A DNA stretch of 64,000 nt from Corynespora cassiicola (GCA_022059125.1 JAEUWY010000023.1:1178001-1242000); one strand, 5' to 3'; positions 24,044 through 35,360 are shown, counted from the stretch's first letter. Made by a program: numbers and translations. The notes: a model not told the origin generated them from the letters alone.

Positions 24044-26492
24044 ATGCTGTCCATGTCCCCAACGACGCCGGGGAATGGCACCCAAGCCCAGCCGCTGTCG
24101 TATGCCACCAGCCCGACGAGCGCGCGCTCGCAGACGTTCAAACGCTCGCTGTCCAGCGACGACGAGCACGACAATGGCGACAGCGGCCGCGGGCCCGCCG
24201 CCCGTCGACACGCCGCCGTGAAGCGCGCATGCAACGAGTGTCGCCAGCAAAAGGTACGTCCGCCCGCGTCTGCTGTGCTTCTTCCTCTTCTTTTTTTTGC
24301 TTTCTTTCGCTTCCTTGTCCTCGTCCCCCCTCGCAGCCGCAGGGGAGAAGGAATTTTCTTAAAAAAGCCGAGGGCGCGTCCTGTCGTCTGGTCTGGCCTG
24401 CCCCGCTGACAGCTCGCCATAGCTCAAGTGCAATGTCCAGCAGGATCCCTTTGTGAGCTGCGCGAGGTGCATCAAGCAGAACCTGCGCTGTGTCATCGAG
24501 CCCAACTTCAAGCGCGTGGGCAAGCGCAATCGCAATGCCGAGATGGAGAAGGAGATGGAGGCCCTGCGCGAGCGCCTCGCCATGTACGAGGGCCGCCAGG
24601 TGCTGTCCGGCCAGCCCACGCTGAATGCGCCGCCGCCGCCCCCCCAGCAGCAGCAACAGCAGCAGCAGCCGTCCATCGAGACCGCCCACGCCTTCACCAC
24701 CGCCAGCGCCCTGCCGCCCGATGACGACGATGCCTTTCTGCACTCGCAGCACCAGCAGGTCGCCGCCACGTCGCTGCTGGACCTGCGCAGCGGCTCGCCC
24801 ATGTTCCACACCCTGGGCGAGGTGAGGCTTGCGCCCACCCAGGTCAACGAGCTGTTCACCGAGTTCTTCCAGCTGTACCACCCCTTCTTGCCCTTCCTGG
24901 ACCCCACGCGTTCGCCCGACGAGGTCTACTCCAAGGACTCCAAGCTGCTGTTCTGGGCCATCATCAGCGTCGCCGCCCGTCACTACGACACCGACTCGGG
25001 CCTGCTCGACCGCCTCAAGGAGCCAATGACCAATCTGATATGGCAGATGATCAAGGCCCCGCCGAACCACCATGTTGTCAAGGCCCTGTGTTTGCTGTGC
25101 ACCTGGCCGCTCCCCGCTCAACGAACCGTCACCGACCCGACCTTCAGGCTCTGCGGCCTGATGATGCAGATGGCCATGCAGATTGGCTTGCACCAGCCCA
25201 CCCACGCCCAGGACTTCTCTAGGACAAAGGTTCGCCTGCGACAGGAGGACATTCATGATCGGCTGAGGACATGGGCCGTGTGCAACATCGTCGCCCAGAC
25301 GTACGTCCGCCTTGACACTCCAGTCATCTGAGATTCTATGCTAACAATTGCCAGCGTATCTACTGGCCATGGCCAGCCGTCCATCACCCTGTATGATTCC
25401 ACCCTCGAGTTTAGCCAAGACGATGCAGATCACATGCGCATCCTTCCCCCAGACTTGTTCGTGCGCCTGCGCCAGGAGATGGCAGCGAGCCGCATCAACA
25501 AGCTCCTTTACTCAGCGAACAGCCATCGATTCTCCGACGGAGCAGCCAACACATACAAGCAGCTGGAAGCAGACCGCTTGAAAGAAGAGCGCGGCATGCT
25601 CGATGGGGTAAACAAGGATCTCGAGGAGCTTCACCACAACGCCGTCTCGCTCCACCTCCACCTTTATTCCTTCTTCAACACTGAGCAGCGGCTCGACCGC
25701 CGAGACGACCTTGTGGCCTTGTACTTTGCTGCCACGGCCTTTCTGGACCGCGTCTTCCAGCTGGCTCGGGAAAACAAGCTAAGATATGTTCCCTATCACA
25801 TCATGCAAATGGCTCTCGCTGGTGGCTTCGCGCTTCTGAAGCTGCTCAATTCCGACTTTGCAGGACGTCTGCCTTCCGAAGGCCGCCAGTACGTATTGCA
25901 GACGGTCGAAGCTCTGAGAAAGTCAAAGGTGGAGCCCAACGACCTGCTCGATCGCTTCGCCGAAGTACTGGCGCAACTCTGGAAGGAGAGCTCGCGCGGC
26001 CGAAGCCTCCACAGCATGTCTCAATCGCCAGTCGTCAGCAATCCGGGCATGGTCACAATGTTCAACAGCAACAATCAAAATCAGGGCCAGCGACGAGAAA
26101 GCGTAGGCATGCTGGAAGATCCCCTCGGCCTCATCATCCGCAGCAGGATGAGCATGAGCGTAGTCTTCGATTGCGTATGGCGGTGGAGAGAGTCGCAGGT
26201 CAGCGGGGCTGCAGAGCAACTGGACACGACTGTCGTCAACAACCCTACGAATCCGGACAGTTCCTCCAACTCGACTCCACCACCCGGCATCGTTGTGGAA
26301 AACCCCACACATGGCCTGCCGAACTTCAACCCCCATCTCAACACGTTGAGCATGCCCCTGCAGCTTCCAAACGGCCTGGCGAGTGCTAACAGCTATGAGT
26401 TTTTTGATTCTGTGAGCTGGATGCTCGAGGCCCAAACTGGCTGGGACGGCCAATACGGCGCTGGGACATTTGCCCACGACTTTGGAGCATAG
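24044..26492 (+). CDS. Zn2Cys6 transcription factor, Leu3/War1-like
   Basis: Three exons (24044-24253, 24423-25300, 25355-26492) give 741 residues. The binuclear zinc cluster lies at residues 63-93 with cysteines 63, 66, 73, 83, 86 and 93 (CX2CX6CX9CX2CX6C). An intron splits it after QQK, a common position. A basic linker and short coiled coil (EMEKEMEALRERLAMYE) follow, then a glutamine run of about eight, then a fungal-specific regulatory domain (NELFTEFFQLYHPFLPFLD onward). The cluster and linker resemble Leu3 and War1. Leu3 controls branched-chain amino-acid genes, War1 weak-acid resistance; which applies here, or neither, cannot be told. A second in-frame ATG at 24053 is possible. Confidence 0.88.
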
Positions 26493-27781
26493 GTGGCATC
26501 CAATGCCTTAAAGCTCCCCTCTCCACCCAAATAATCTCAGCAGTTCGCCTCAAAAAATTGAACAGGCTGGCATACGCATGTTCACCTCTACATCATCAAA
26601 ACATTCTCTGGACAGCTCTCGATCACGGTTAACCAGCTCCGAGGCGAATTTCATGGCGACCCATCTCCCAATCGCACAAGCTGGCCCTTATGACACGCAA
26701 CGGCTCCAATGGCTCACATGAAATGTCCACAAACTCACGACCATATACCTAAATTGACAAAACGTCTCCCATCTATTCTATTCCTCAGCCCCTGGTTATA
26801 CCCACCCAGCTTCCGCCAACAAACTCCCGATATGGACACACATGCAACAGAGTCTCCATACGATCCCTTTTCCTCTTGATGATATCCTCAGCCCTGTATG
26901 TCTGGATTCAGCATGGCGTCTATACCCAGGTCGGTGGCACCCACATTCTTCCTACCCCATCCGTCATTCGCTCCTGACCCTCGGCATTTTGCAATTTTTA
27001 GCGTGGCGTTGAAGGCTTCGTCTCCCTATTGCTACCCTTTGCCCCCATCGCGTTGATTTTCCCCCTTTTTAGTTCTGGTTAGATGCATTATTACTGGCCT
27101 GCACATGGTGCTGTATTTCCGTCTTATTGTTTTGCTTTAGGTGCGAAGGAGAGCAGATGGTTTGCCAATGGTTTTTTTTTTTGGCGCCTTGATGCAGATG
27201 TGCTGAGGAAGATTACATGATGGCTTTTTGGCAGACTAAGAAAATCTAGATGAGAATGGAAGATTGACAGTGCACAGAGGGGAACGTATGTATAGGGTCA
27301 GGGTACTATATTTGGGCGGAAAATATTCGTATTTGCATCCTTAATCACATATTTCTTGCTCTTTCCTTTTGGAATCTGTGACCTTGGCCCTACGATCACC
27401 TTGTCTTTGGCGGGCGGGATGCTGGGTTCTAAAGTTCGTGATAGTAATCTACGGCCTGTGCATTCGAGATGGTGTATGAAGAATGAAAATAGAGCAAAAC
27501 GGCAATGTCAGCTAGGCAACGAAACTGGGCCTTTCTTTCATCCTGTCATTGTGCATCTGATTATGGAGTCTTTGTTGTAGGCCTCGCGGTCGCGGACGCC
27601 GTTTGCGGAAACCTGACAACAAAGCCCAGCTCGTATGCATAGAGAACAAACACTCTCTGTCTCTGCTCTAAAATCACCGACGATTACAATTGAAGTTATC
27701 TAGGACGTACAGCACGACTATCAACGTTACTATCCTTTGCCTTCATATCAAAGTACATCGAGACAGCAGTGTTCCCGCAAC
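26493..27781. other. 1.3-kb intergenic region
   Basis: Nothing recognisable beyond T-rich stretches (for example 27173-27182). It is the 3' flank of the Zn2Cys6 gene and the promoter of the kinase-like gene. Confidence 0.5.
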
Positions 27782-29543
27782 ATGGAATTGCCCGTCGATC
27801 CCCCCGCAGACATGAAAGGCAAAGAGCTGGGGAGATATTGGGAATTGACATCGGACGAGCAAAGGATAGGTTACCTTGAGTACCGGGCAGTGGTGGGTCT
27901 GCAAAAGCCGAAAACTCAAAAACACGTTTTGATGAGGTGGTGGAGCGGATTGAGGGAGGAGGATCAACAAACCCATATCGATACCGCTCTTCGTAACGTG
28001 AACCCGGAGATCGGTGGAAACCCAGATGATTCTCAAGATCTCTTTGAGGACGACTCTCAAGAAGATGGTTATGCGGTTCAGGCAGGTGGAGGCTTGGGCA
28101 AAGCTGGGCCAGGAAAAATTCACCCCATGGATAGGAGAGCACCTCCAGGCGGCATTGGTCTAAGGGTAGAAGGCCTAGAGAAATCACTACCACCACAAAT
28201 ACCCGATCCAAGCCAGGAAATCGATTACGAGGCTGATCACATTTTGAAAGAAATTAGCACAGCAATCAGTAACCAAGGGAATGGCTGGTCGTGGAGATTT
28301 TTCAGGGAGTTATACAACCTAGGGCCAAACACGGCTGGGTGCTACAACGTCGTGGCTCTCTACGTCCTAGTCGACGAAAACCGAATAGTCCACGACGTAA
28401 GAGGAAATCAATCCATACCAATTATCTACACTTACTGACCCCCGCAATACAGAGAATCGCTGTAAAGCGCCATATTTCCCAAAGTAGAAAAGACCTGCCC
28501 GAACAGCGTGCTGAATTTGATGTTGGACAATTGATGCAATTCTGTAAACACTGCTTGCGATACCGCGCCCGCTCGGAAAGCGAAACCGAACCCGTGGTCA
28601 TGACTTACAGCGAGTACTGTGAGCACGGTGACCTTAAGACGATCTACAACCATTATGTCAACGACAGCAGTCGTAGGCAGGTGCCAGAACCTTTTGTCTG
28701 GTACTTTTTGCTAGGACTTTCGGAGGCCCTGTACGCGCTCAACACCGGCCATTGTGCCGCAAATCTGGAAGCGAGGAGAATAACAGTCGACGGCACACCA
28801 AGAGAAGACTGGAACGCCTACATTCATGGCGACATCAAGTTGGAAAATGTTTTCCTGGCTATTCCGGAGGACCCCTGGTTGGCGTACCCCAGGCCGTTAC
28901 TGGGGGACTTTGACTCGGCGATGACGGAAAACGATAGAAATAGCGGAAGAAACCTTAGGAGTGAGTTTGGAACACTTTACTGGTGAGTCGATACATTTTA
29001 GAATGCTATTTACTGCTTGTGCGGGGTACCCGAAACACGCAGGTAGTTGATTTCGAGATGGAAGGCTTACGTGCGTTATCTAGGCAAGCGCCCGAAACCC
29101 TGAGGGCCGATCTTTTCAACAACTATCCCATCAACGACAAGACAGATATTTACAGCGTAGGCTTGGTCGCTTGGTCTCTGATGCATGCCTCCATGGGCAA
29201 GGAGGCGAGCGAACTGCGCAAAATGCATGTCAACGAGGCGAACTTCGGGCTCGTAAAGGCCGACACGTTTCCAACCGATGAAGGACAGTTCAGATGGAAC
29301 GGAATGTACAGTCATGCGCTCACTGGGCTTGTAGAGAAGTGTCTGAAGCTTCAACAGAAAGATCGGCCAGGGTTCGTGGAGTTGAGGCAGACGGTTTTGG
29401 ATAACATTCGCAGATTGCCCTCGATGGCGGGCGACTTTTATCCAGAGGAACCGGCTAGGCATTTGAGGCTTATTTTCAAGAGGAATGTCGGGTTTGAGAT
29501 AGGCGATACAGTCGAGCTGCCAACGAAGAGGAGGAGGAGGTAA
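27782..29543 (+). CDS. Divergent fungal protein kinase-like protein
   Basis: Three exons (27782-28396, 28453-28982, 29084-29543) give 534 residues. The first 180 residues are unrecognised and acidic/glycine-rich. The kinase fold follows: a loose glycine-rich loop (LGPNTAG), lysine 210 in IAVKRH, HGDIKLENVF with catalytic Asp332 and Asn337, and the metal-binding triad read as DFD (357-359) in place of DFG. The activation segment ends QAPET, and DIYSVGLVAW is the helix F motif. Thus the catalytic residues are present but HRD and DFG are altered to HGD and DFD. This pattern is seen in lineage-expanded fungal kinases of unknown substrate. The C-terminus ends in a run of basic residues (KRRRR), perhaps a nuclear signal. 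Confidence 0.82.
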
Positions 29544-29878
29544 GGGGGCGAGATGTCGGTAAAGGCTACAGTCTTCCAGCTTAAATGTCTTGTGCGGCAC
29601 AGCTTTTCAAGCCAGGGTAATTAATTATGGATTTGACAGAGAATTGAGTTAATATTAATATTAGAAAACGCTAGAAGCCTAAGCCGGGAGAGGGGGGTAG
29701 CATGGCTTGTAGAAATGGAAAACTAAGAGATGGACGATAACTTCAGACTAATCGATTTTTATCAATCGTTAGAGAAACAACCGTGGTTGTTTATAAACCC
29801 TGTACTCAATCCCTTTTCCAAATTATTTAACAAGCTTCCTCACCCGAGAGCGACGGTTTTGAAACTAGATGAGCCATC
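29544..29878. other. Short intergenic region between convergent genes
   Basis: About 335 bases between the stops of the kinase-like gene and the monooxygenase gene. A/T-rich 3' flank; nothing else seen. Confidence 0.5.
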
Positions 29879-32056
29879 CTACAACTTCCCTTTCAACTCG
29901 TCTTGCCGCCTATACATGATTTTCCAATTGTATGTTCCAACACCAAAACCGCCTTCGGAAAATCCACTCACAAAATCCTCGTCGAACTCGAATTTGATAA
30001 TATCTGCATCCGGGCTCATCCTGGATATGGGGACATGATATAGTTTACGAGCCATGGCAATGCCCTTGCTAGACCAGCTTTCCGAGGTAGGAAACTCGAG
30101 CGTAGAGATCAGAGTAGCTGCGCTGAGGCCATCCGTGCCTACATCCCACGTGGTGATCCTGTCTGTCGATTCGTCATATCTCCACACCGCGCGCCTGCCA
30201 CTGGGGGAATCGATGACCAGATATTCGAAATCATACCGAGGACTCGTTGGAAACCTGAAGTGAAAATCTCGCTTCACAGACGCACTTTTCGCTGGTTCTA
30301 ACCTTTTGCCATACCATGAGCCCAGTAGCGCGCGGAATACGGCTTGTGCGACAAACAGACCGGATGTTTCCATCTTGAACAACAGGTTTTGTGCTAGAGA
30401 GATGGTTTTTCTTGCTTCGACGTCGACGATATCGGGGTCTTTGTACAAGGCTGGCATCGCGACGCGCAGTTGCGGATACCGGTAGGTGGTATCGAAGCGT
30501 GGGAGTTCGAGGTCTGAACATGCTTGTTCCATCAAGCCAACGTAGTCACCAAATGGTTCCTGGCTTGTTTTTTCCTTGCCACCGGTTTTTAAGGCGCATC
30601 TCACTTTCCGGATGTGGGTTGCTAGATTTTTGGCCCGGGATAGCTGGTCCAGAGTAGGTGGTTTCTCGGCTGTGCAGGCTCGAGCAGCCCATCGAGCTTG
30701 CATCTCGTAGATGCCCCAGTGGGAGTGTGGGAACCCGATTACAGAGAGATTCGGAATCGCATGGTTCTGGGAGATACATCCAGTGTCGAGGAGAAGTGGT
30801 ACAGAGGGATATGAAGCATCAAATTCAAGCACTTCGAGAATTGAGCGTGGAAAAAGCGAGATGATTGGTGGAACCTCGTGTCTAGTGCAGTATATCACTG
30901 CAGTTATGCCTTGCAGTACTATTTCGGATTGTTTTTGATCGTTTCGGAGAATAATTGCTGTCGCTGTTGCTCCCTGGCCTTCATATTTGATACTCTTCAA
31001 CGTTCCGATAGTAGATGAGATAGCGCCTGAATGTACGAAATGGCGGTAGGTGTCACTGACGGCTTTTTGCGGAGAAAATGCCCATTTATGTTGCGTCCCT
31101 AACATATCTTGGCTCTCCTGCGAGTTTTTTCCGAATCCGTTTCGCTTTGTTTCTGTTTCTGCGCTGACCTCGTCCGTCATTTGATGGCAAAAATCAAGTG
31201 GAGACTGAGTATCGGGAAGACGGTAATTGGAAAACTCGATTGGCTGGAAAAAGCAACGCTCGCTATTAGCAACACGAACAAACGAGGGCAGAGTTCGGGT
31301 ATCATCTGTACTCAGGTCAATTATATCAACCTGGTCGGCCAGTTGGCGAAGAGAAGAATCTGTCTCTCTTGAATGGCGAGCATGAGAGAGCTGCTGGGCG
31401 ATTGAAATTGCAGCATCATTGCCTGATTGAGACTCGCCGACAATGAGAATTTTGTTCCTGACTTGTATATCGGGGGATAGAATTTGACGCAGCTGGCGGT
31501 ACTCGGTGCTGTGGAGAACTGGTAATTGTCTTTTCTGGCCTTGTGCCCCTCCGACGGAGAAATTTGGCATTCTAGAAGATGCAGAGAAGCCTGCTGCCAC
31601 TACCAAATAATCGAAAGCCTCCTCTTGCGTCACTTGTTTCATGCCTTGCAGGCCATTGCTTTTGATCCTCCACGCCCCTCCCGGCTCTGACCTCTCGATA
31701 GCAACAACTTCAGTGTTTAAGCGAACACTCCTCGTTGGAATGAATGTCATGTAATACTCCTCGAGGTACTTGTGAACTTGCCGAGCCGTAGGATAGACCG
31801 GTGGGACTCTTCTGTCGAGTTCCAACGAGCACCATGATAGATCCGAAAATGTCGTGGTGAAGTGTGTCAAGTTGCTATGCATATCTGCAGGGGTCGGGTC
31901 ATCTCTAGCCCAAGCACCTCCTATGCGGTGGCTTTTTTCGAATATAGTGACGCTGACATCTTTCGTTTGAAGAAGCTTCTGGGCTGCTACCAGGCCGCTG
32001 GGCCCGGCACCGATTATGGCTACAGATTTCATGACAAAGGACAAGAGTGGATACAA
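29879..32056 (-). CDS. Flavin-dependent monooxygenase with C-terminal extra domain
   Basis: Single exon of 725 residues. A second ATG at 32032, giving MKSVAIIGAGPSG, puts the FAD-binding GxGxxG at the very N-terminus and is an equally good start. The first ~530 residues look like an FMO-type oxidoreductase: FAD loop, IGGAWARDDP, and a second dinucleotide motif VGESQSGNDAA whose glycine pattern is imperfect for NADPH. The last ~165 residues (from about LLGSWYGKRL) form a separate beta-rich region with FHFRFPTSPRYDFEYLV, RAVWRYDESTDRITTW and ending YNWKIMYRR. This resembles the small DUF6314-type domain, though I am not certain. Substrate unknown. It converges on the kinase gene. Confidence 0.78.
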   Translation of the reverse strand: MYPLLSFVMKSVAIIGAGPSGLVAAQKLLQTKDVSVTIFEKSHRIGGAWARDDPTPADMHSNLTHFTTTFSDLSWCSLELDRRVPPVYPTARQVHKYLEEYYMTFIPTRSVRLNTEVVAIERSEPGGAWRIKSNGLQGMKQVTQEEAFDYLVVAAGFSASSRMPNFSVGGAQGQKRQLPVLHSTEYRQLRQILSPDIQVRNKILIVGESQSGNDAAISIAQQLSHARHSRETDSSLRQLADQVDIIDLSTDDTRTLPSFVRVANSERCFFQPIEFSNYRLPDTQSPLDFCHQMTDEVSAETETKRNGFGKNSQESQDMLGTQHKWAFSPQKAVSDTYRHFVHSGAISSTIGTLKSIKYEGQGATATAIILRNDQKQSEIVLQGITAVIYCTRHEVPPIISLFPRSILEVLEFDASYPSVPLLLDTGCISQNHAIPNLSVIGFPHSHWGIYEMQARWAARACTAEKPPTLDQLSRAKNLATHIRKVRCALKTGGKEKTSQEPFGDYVGLMEQACSDLELPRFDTTYRYPQLRVAMPALYKDPDIVDVEARKTISLAQNLLFKMETSGLFVAQAVFRALLGSWYGKRLEPAKSASVKRDFHFRFPTSPRYDFEYLVIDSPSGRRAVWRYDESTDRITTWDVGTDGLSAATLISTLEFPTSESWSSKGIAMARKLYHVPISRMSPDADIIKFEFDEDFVSGFSEGGFGVGTYNWKIMYRRQDELKGKL

Positions 32057-32765
32057 TGGATATCAAATCCAATAGGGAAAAGCTGGATGTAAAAGCGAGG
32101 ATGGCTTCTCATGGTGGTTGGAGAGGGTCCAAGTGCGTGCGTGAAAAGCAAGGTGCTCTTAAAACGCCCCATAAAAGATACTACCGTGCCGCTGTGCCGT
32201 AACAAGGCCTTGAGGCTAGTGACGCGTGTCTGGGGCGTATAAACAACAAAATCACCAACATGCGAATCAACTGAGCGAATCGTATCGCCCCTTTTCGATC
32301 GTGGCTAAAGACTAATGGTGTTTTGAATGAGCGACAAGTGGAAAAAACACGCGCATAAATGCCCTGTAAACTGTAACAATGAAGTCTTCTCAACGGAGTT
32401 TAAAGAAGGAGCTGAGGTTGGTTATGAATGCGGCGTTACGGCTGGTCATGATGCAGCTTGCAGGACCATAAACGTTGCCGGGAAATTACCAGCCAAGGTG
32501 CCGAACAAGAACAAGCAGAGAATGCACACTCGAGCAATAATCTGATCGCGATGCACAGGGGCTGTTGATTTGGAAAAGAAAGGAGGAGGGCTGTGTCTAG
32601 CCACGGAAGTATCGATAGGATGCTGGTCCGTGCGCCGAGGATGACGGTTACCATCCGACACTTTTTCGGACAGTAAGACGAATCGATTAATAACTCTCAC
32701 AATGCCGGACTGACATTCTGAAGTCGACACTCCACTCCGGGTGTACTGTCATACCCCTCCCTACC
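32057..32765. other. Divergent promoter region
   Basis: About 700 bases between the monooxygenase (minus) and phosphoesterase (plus) start codons. A 72-codon frame at 32327-32545 has no recognisable features and I do not call it. Confidence 0.5.
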
Positions 32766-33743
32766 ATGGATCCTCTGCTTGCCACTGCTATAGCGGTGCC
32801 TGACCCAGCCCCGACCTTGCCCCCACTAGAGCCGCCACCTCCAGAGCCTCTCAGCCGCCTTTGGGCGATTAGCGACATCCACCTCTCGTTCAAAGCGAAC
32901 CGCGAAGCTCTTCAGGCGCTCGAGCCTCGTCCTAACGATGGGCTCATTCTTTGCGGCGATATCGGCGAGAACCCCGACCACCTCCGCTCGGCGTTTAATA
33001 TTGCGACGGCTTGCTTCCGACAAGTGTTCTGGGCCCCTGGAAACCATGAGCTGTACACGCTGCCAACTCAAAAAGAGTTTGGGGCCAGGGGAGAGGAAAA
33101 ATACATGGAATGCGTCGACATCGCTCGAGAGTATGGCGTCCTAACGCCAGAAGACGATTACGTGCTGTGGGAGGGCAAGGGAGGGCCTTGTCTAATTGTA
33201 CCCATCTTCACTCTATACGACTATAGCTTCAGGCCAGACGACGTGAAGTTGGAGGACGCACTCGCATGGGCGAGGGAGAAGGATATTGAGGCGACAGATG
33301 AACATCTTCTCCACCCCGACCCATACCCTTCGCGCATTGACTGGTGCAACGCACTTGTCGCTCGCACCGAAGAGAAGTTGTCGGCTGCAGTGGAAGCACA
33401 CCCGAATGTGCGGTTGATCATTGTAGGCCACTGGCCATTGAGGGAAGATTTGGTGAAAATCGCCCTTGTCCCACGGTTCAGTCTTTGGTGCGGGACTAAA
33501 AAGACAAACGACTGGCATAAACGCTTCAACGCAAAGGTGGTTGTTAGTGGGCATTTACACGTCAGACGCACAGATTGGATCGACGGTACGCGCTTCGAGG
33601 AAGTCAGTTGGGGCTATCCACGGCAGTGGAAGGACTGCGCAGAGCGCGGGTTGGATATCAACGACATGATGAGAGAGATACTTCCGGGACCTAATGAGCC
33701 GCCAGCCGATCAGAGAAGTACCATCTGGCGACGATATGGCTGA
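32766..33743 (+). CDS. Calcineurin-type metallophosphoesterase, PptH-like
   Basis: Single exon, 325 residues. The five metallophosphoesterase blocks are present: DIH (Asp37, His39), GD (Asp65), GNHE (Asn93, His94), GH (His222) and GHLH (His263, His265). The first 30 residues are a proline-rich tail. From memory, the blocks SLWCGTKKTNDWHKRFN and FEEVSWGYPRQW closely resemble the actinobacterial family of PptH, a mycobacterial hydrolase that removes phosphopantetheine from carrier proteins. If the function is shared it would act on acyl or peptidyl carrier proteins of fatty-acid, polyketide or lysine synthesis. That is inference from family resemblance. No signal peptide or membrane segment is seen, so it is probably cytosolic. 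The lack of introns would also fit a bacterial origin. Confidence 0.85.
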   Translation: MDPLLATAIAVPDPAPTLPPLEPPPPEPLSRLWAISDIHLSFKANREALQALEPRPNDGLILCGDIGENPDHLRSAFNIATACFRQVFWAPGNHELYTLPTQKEFGARGEEKYMECVDIAREYGVLTPEDDYVLWEGKGGPCLIVPIFTLYDYSFRPDDVKLEDALAWAREKDIEATDEHLLHPDPYPSRIDWCNALVARTEEKLSAAVEAHPNVRLIIVGHWPLREDLVKIALVPRFSLWCGTKKTNDWHKRFNAKVVVSGHLHVRRTDWIDGTRFEEVSWGYPRQWKDCAERGLDINDMMREILPGPNEPPADQRSTIWRRYG

Positions 33744-34598
33744 CGCTCTTTTTTCTTCCCGCAACGGCTGAAGGTGGAATGCGACGGTCTGCTGCTGCAC
33801 TATGGCACTCAATTGTTTCTTTTCGCGAGGTAGGTAACATGTTTCCTATCATCTTCTCTACACCTCCCACATGGCAGCCACAGCGAATAGAAGTTTTGCC
33901 CAACCACGCGTTTAACGCTCGGAATTTTACCTGCCTCTTCCATCTCGCTCGCTTCTCGGATGAACCAATCCTCCCGCAGACCGAAACCACGCCCTGGCTG
34001 CGCCCAGACCATATCCACTTTCTGCCCCTCCCCCCGATTCGCTAGACAGGGGATGCATGCATTCAATTATCTTCCCTGGGTGATCTTCAAGTCGCCCACT
34101 CTCAAACAGGCTGCCTCCCCGGTCCGCATGACATGCTTGTCCTATCGATAACGACTCGCGGTCGGCCATGAACCTGAAAACCGAATAGCATTACCTCTGC
34201 CCTTGGTAGATACAAGAGGCAGGTAGAATGGCGCCGAGACTATAACCAATTGTGCTCTCCCTCTGATACCATGTGCGCGCGTGAGATGCAGGAACTTGCA
34301 GCATGTAATTGACGGAAAATGTTCCGGTTCGCGGCACAGAGAAATCGACATCGACATCGACAGGTACAGCTACCGGATCAGTACCTGAGTGGGGAACAGC
34401 ACCGGGCCGTGCTGGTGCTGGGGGGTGGTATAAAGGGCAATGAGCAGCTGAATATCACTGTAGGCTGAAGTTGACTGGCTCAGGAAACCAGAAACTCCAA
34501 CCCCCGGATCTCTACCGCCTGTAAGGTCGTAGAGTCGTGTACATCAACTGCTAGGAGCGAAGAGACCCTGCTTCTTCATTACTACAACCACCGTCACG
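33744..34598. other. Upstream region of the NLP gene
   Basis: About 850 bases with no supportable gene; overlapping short frames on both strands near 33780-34170 look spurious. Confidence 0.5.
34429..34434 (+). promoter_or_regulatory. Putative TATA box of the NLP gene
   Basis: TATAAA about 165 bases before the NLP start codon in an otherwise G/C-rich stretch. The spacing allows a transcript start near 34460-34480. Confidence 0.4.
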
Positions 34599-35360
34599 AT
34601 GCTGTTCAACCCAAAGAGCATTGTTGTGGGGCTGCTCCTCGCAGCTTCCAGCGTCTCTGCTTTTCCCCTCACCCGCCGCGCAGTGATCAACCACGATGCT
34701 GTAGTAGGTTTCCCTCAGGCTGTTCCATCTGGACTCAGGGGACAACTTTACTTGAAGTACAAGCCATACTTGAAGGTTTTCAATGGTTGCGTTCCATTTC
34801 CGGCCGTCAATTCCGCTGGAGACACTGGGTATGTTATGCATGTTCTGCGACCATGGGTCCTTCTAACAGATAACAGTGGCGGCCTTGCAACATCCGGTGA
34901 CCCAAGTGGTGGCTGCTCTAGCTCCACCGGTCAGGTCTACGTTCGTTCCGGCACTTACAACGGCGCATTTGGTATCATGTACTCGTGGTACATGCCGAAG
35001 GATTCTCCAAGCAGTGGCCTCGGACATCGTCACGACTGGGAGAACATTATTGTTTGGTTATCTTCAGAATCTGCCACCGCAACCGTTCGTGGTGTCGCCA
35101 TTTCAGCCCACGGAGACTATCAAAAGGAAACCAGCCCACCGTTCTCCGGTACCAGGCCTAAGATTGGATACATCAGCACTTGGCCTGTCAACCATCAGTT
35201 GATCGCCACCGATGACCAAGGCGGCGAACAGCCAGCTATTGCATGGGAGAGCATGACTGCTGCTGCCAGGACCGCGATTGAGAACACTAATTTTGGATCG
35301 GCAACACCAAGCTTCAGGGACAGCAACTTCCAGAGCTATCTCGCAGAGGGTTTCATCTGA
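34599..35360 (+). CDS. Necrosis- and ethylene-inducing-like protein (NLP, NPP1 family)
   Basis: Two exons (34599-34828, 34877-35360) give 237 residues. An N-terminal signal peptide (LLLAASSVSA, cleavage near residue 21) is followed by a short pro-like stretch with TRR. The family heptapeptide GHRHDWE is at residues 126-132. Cysteines 64 (NGCVPFPAV) and 90 (GGCSSS) are those of type 1 NLPs. In the family, secreted type 1 members bind sphingolipids of plant membranes; many are cytolytic to eudicots while others are not. Whether this one is toxic cannot be read from sequence. The 48-nt intron is a multiple of three and stop-free, so an unspliced message would still encode a 253-residue protein. 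Confidence 0.93.
   Translation: MLFNPKSIVVGLLLAASSVSAFPLTRRAVINHDAVVGFPQAVPSGLRGQLYLKYKPYLKVFNGCVPFPAVNSAGDTGYVMHVLRPWVLLTDNSGGLATSGDPSGGCSSSTGQVYVRSGTYNGAFGIMYSWYMPKDSPSSGLGHRHDWENIIVWLSSESATATVRGVAISAHGDYQKETSPPFSGTRPKIGYISTWPVNHQLIATDDQGGEQPAIAWESMTAAARTAIENTNFGSATPSFRDSNFQSYLAEGFI

Noticed and set aside
33779..34169. Overlapping plus- and minus-strand frames downstream of the phosphoesterase gene
   Set aside because: Three frames of similar length overlap, with no domain, splice signals or composition that favours one.
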